Positions 62,982-64,000 of a DNA stretch of 64,000 bases are shown in pieces; the first letter of the stretch is position 1, and the number at the start of each line of letters is the position of its first letter. The translations under genes and the position numbers were made by a program. The notes under the pieces are model-generated. The model worked only from the letters and a program-made list of their open reading frames with translations, was not told the DNA's origin and made no database searches. Source of the DNA: Serratia symbiotica (GTDB lineage: Bacteria > Pseudomonadota > Gammaproteobacteria > Enterobacterales > Enterobacteriaceae); NCBI GenBank assembly GCA_900155695.1, contig FUHL01000001.1, positions 124,001-188,000 of the forward strand, written 5' to 3'.

Positions 62982-63636
62982 TACATCAAGTCCTAGAGCA
63001 TTACATGCCTTTTTTGGTGGGACCTTTGATCCAATTCATTATGGTCATCTAAAACCTTTAGAATCTCTAGCTATAGAGATTGGTATAAAGCGTGTCATTC
63101 TTTTACCAAACTTCGTGCCACCGCATCGTATACCACCTCAAGCCAGCGCGTTACAACGACTGAATATGGTTGAGTTGGCGATTACTGAAAACCCGCTCTT
63201 TACAGTTGATGATCGAGAGCTGTATTATACCATACCTTCTTATACTATCAATACTTTGAAGGCACTACGTGCAGAGCCGGATACGTTGATGTCACCAATA
63301 GCATTTATTATTGGTCAAGATTCATTATTAACGTTGTATAAATGGCATGATTGGGACTCATTTTTAGACCTTTGCCACTTATTGGTCTTAGCACGACCAG
63401 GATACTATCCTCATTTTAAGAGGCCTGATCTACAACAATGGCTTGAAAGCCATCGCATTACTAATGCGATGCTGCTTAGACAGAAACTACATGGTTATAT
63501 TTATCTCGCTCATACACCAGAGCTTAATATTTCCTCGACAGAAATACGTAAACGTCATCATAATAGATTAAAATACGATCATTTATTGCCATGCGCTGTG
63601 CATCGTTATATTGAGCTGCATGGTTTATATTACTGA
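62971..63636 (+). CDS. nadD: Nicotinate-mononucleotide adenylyltransferase
   Basis: NadD makes nicotinate adenine dinucleotide, the penultimate step to NAD. I start at the ATG at 62971 (an in-frame GTG at 62956 is possible), giving 221 residues (E. coli 213). The nucleotidyl-transfer motif [13 protein letters not shown] (HxGH-type), [19 protein letters not shown] and the ISSTEIRKR-type motif ([11 protein letters not shown]) are all present. It overlaps holA by 11 bases, as a coupled pair. With pncA apparently dead, NAD would come from quinolinate or nicotinate supplied elsewhere (inference). Confidence 0.95.
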   Translation: MTNSTSSPRALHAFFGGTFDPIHYGHLKPLESLAIEIGIKRVILLPNFVPPHRIPPQASALQRLNMVELAITENPLFTVDDRELYYTIPSYTINTLKALRAEPDTLMSPIAFIIGQDSLLTLYKWHDWDSFLDLCHLLVLARPGYYPHFKRPDLQQWLESHRITNAMLLRQKLHGYIYLAHTPELNISSTEIRKRHHNRLKYDHLLPCAVHRYIELHGLYY

Positions 63637-64000
63637 CTATGACAGTTGCTTTATTTTTATGAGTGACTTCATATCGGAAGACGATAAAATTCTGTTAACA
63701 ATATTTAAATACAATACGATAAAAGATATTATTAGATGTTTAATTGATACATCCTATTAAAATAGGACGGTGATTTTTTGTGAATGTTATTCAATCATGT
63801 GCAAGCTAAATGTAACGATCGCTTATATAAGACTATCAGAATAGTTCTTGTGCAATTTTAACTAATGTCATCAAAGGCTACGGATACAAGCTAAAGTCCT
63901 ACTATTAAAATAGTAGAGATAAGCACTAAAATACCACTAGTAGTTAATTTTTGGTTATTTTAGATATTACAGTGTAATGCTATTGTTGCTCTGAGATATA
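63637..64000. other. Non-coding end of window after nadD
   Basis: No gene is seen. cobC and rsfS, which follow nadD in E. coli, are not readable. Two small look-alike hairpins occur: TCCTATT/AATAGGA near 63751-63766, with a T6 run about eight bases later (a possible nadD terminator), and CTACTATT/AATAGTAG at 63899-63916. Confidence 0.45.

Noticed and set aside
1-64000. CRISPR array, prophage, insertion sequence, rRNA operon or replication origin
   Set aside because: No regularly spaced repeats, integrase/transposase/capsid-like frames, rRNA segments or clustered DnaA boxes were seen.

Overview
This window looks like part of a shrinking gammaproteobacterial (Enterobacterales-type) genome, most plausibly a heritable insect symbiont. 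Every recognisable protein is close in sequence and length to its Escherichia coli counterpart. The DNA is strongly AT-rich, and only about 55-56 % of it is intact coding sequence. Long AT-rich stretches lie exactly where enteric neighbours carry further genes. Several of these stretches still hold readable, stop-ridden remnants of those genes, so the spaces are gene graveyards rather than regulatory DNA. A Pantoea/Erwinia-like stinkbug-type gut symbiont would fit, but I cannot assign the species from sequence alone.

Layout. 1-984: serC (5' end outside the window). 1303-8760: djlA, then lptD-surA-(pdxA remnant)-rsmA-(apaG remnant)-apaH-(folA remnant), the E. coli gene order with three decayed members. 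9745-13539: ssb and dnaB on the minus strand, with an alr remnant between them where E. coli has uvrA...tyrB-alr. 13540-16379: no gene, but long inverted repeats. 16380-21597: sixA, ansA, sppA and thiD, all minus, with an inverted pair of hairpin repeats around a possible pncA remnant. 24207-26986: sbcB and plaP. 28589-29041: dksA. 29860-34085: the biotin locus bioA<>bioB-(bioF, bioC remnants)-bioD. 36862-40476: cysS and the YvcK-family gene ybhK. 42345-43841: pitA. 45815-46045: a fragment resembling the cvrA/nhaP2 antiporter. 46287-48121: pcnB-folK. 50440-50939: four tRNA genes (Met, Leu, Gln, Gln), the remainder of the enteric metT operon. 50998-63636: ubiF, miaB, ybeY, corC(ybeX), lnt, leuS, lptE, holA and nadD, again in enteric order, with ybeZ missing.

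Functionally the window keeps core replication (ssb, dnaB, holA), translation (leuS, cysS, tRNAs, rsmA, miaB, ybeY), a complete-looking outer-membrane assembly subset (lptD, lptE, surA, lnt), and parts of cofactor synthesis (biotin, thiamin, folate, NAD, ubiquinone). Transport and scavenging survive as plaP, pitA and ansA. The most informative biology is how pathways have been cut. bioA, bioB and bioD are intact while bioF and bioC are dead. folK survives while folA is dead. pdxA and alr are dead. uvrA and uvrB are missing from their usual places. I did not see an undescribed multi-gene system, CRISPR array, prophage or insertion sequence. The unexplained structures are several long, perfect AT-rich hairpins and one duplicated hairpin element in the non-coding stretches.
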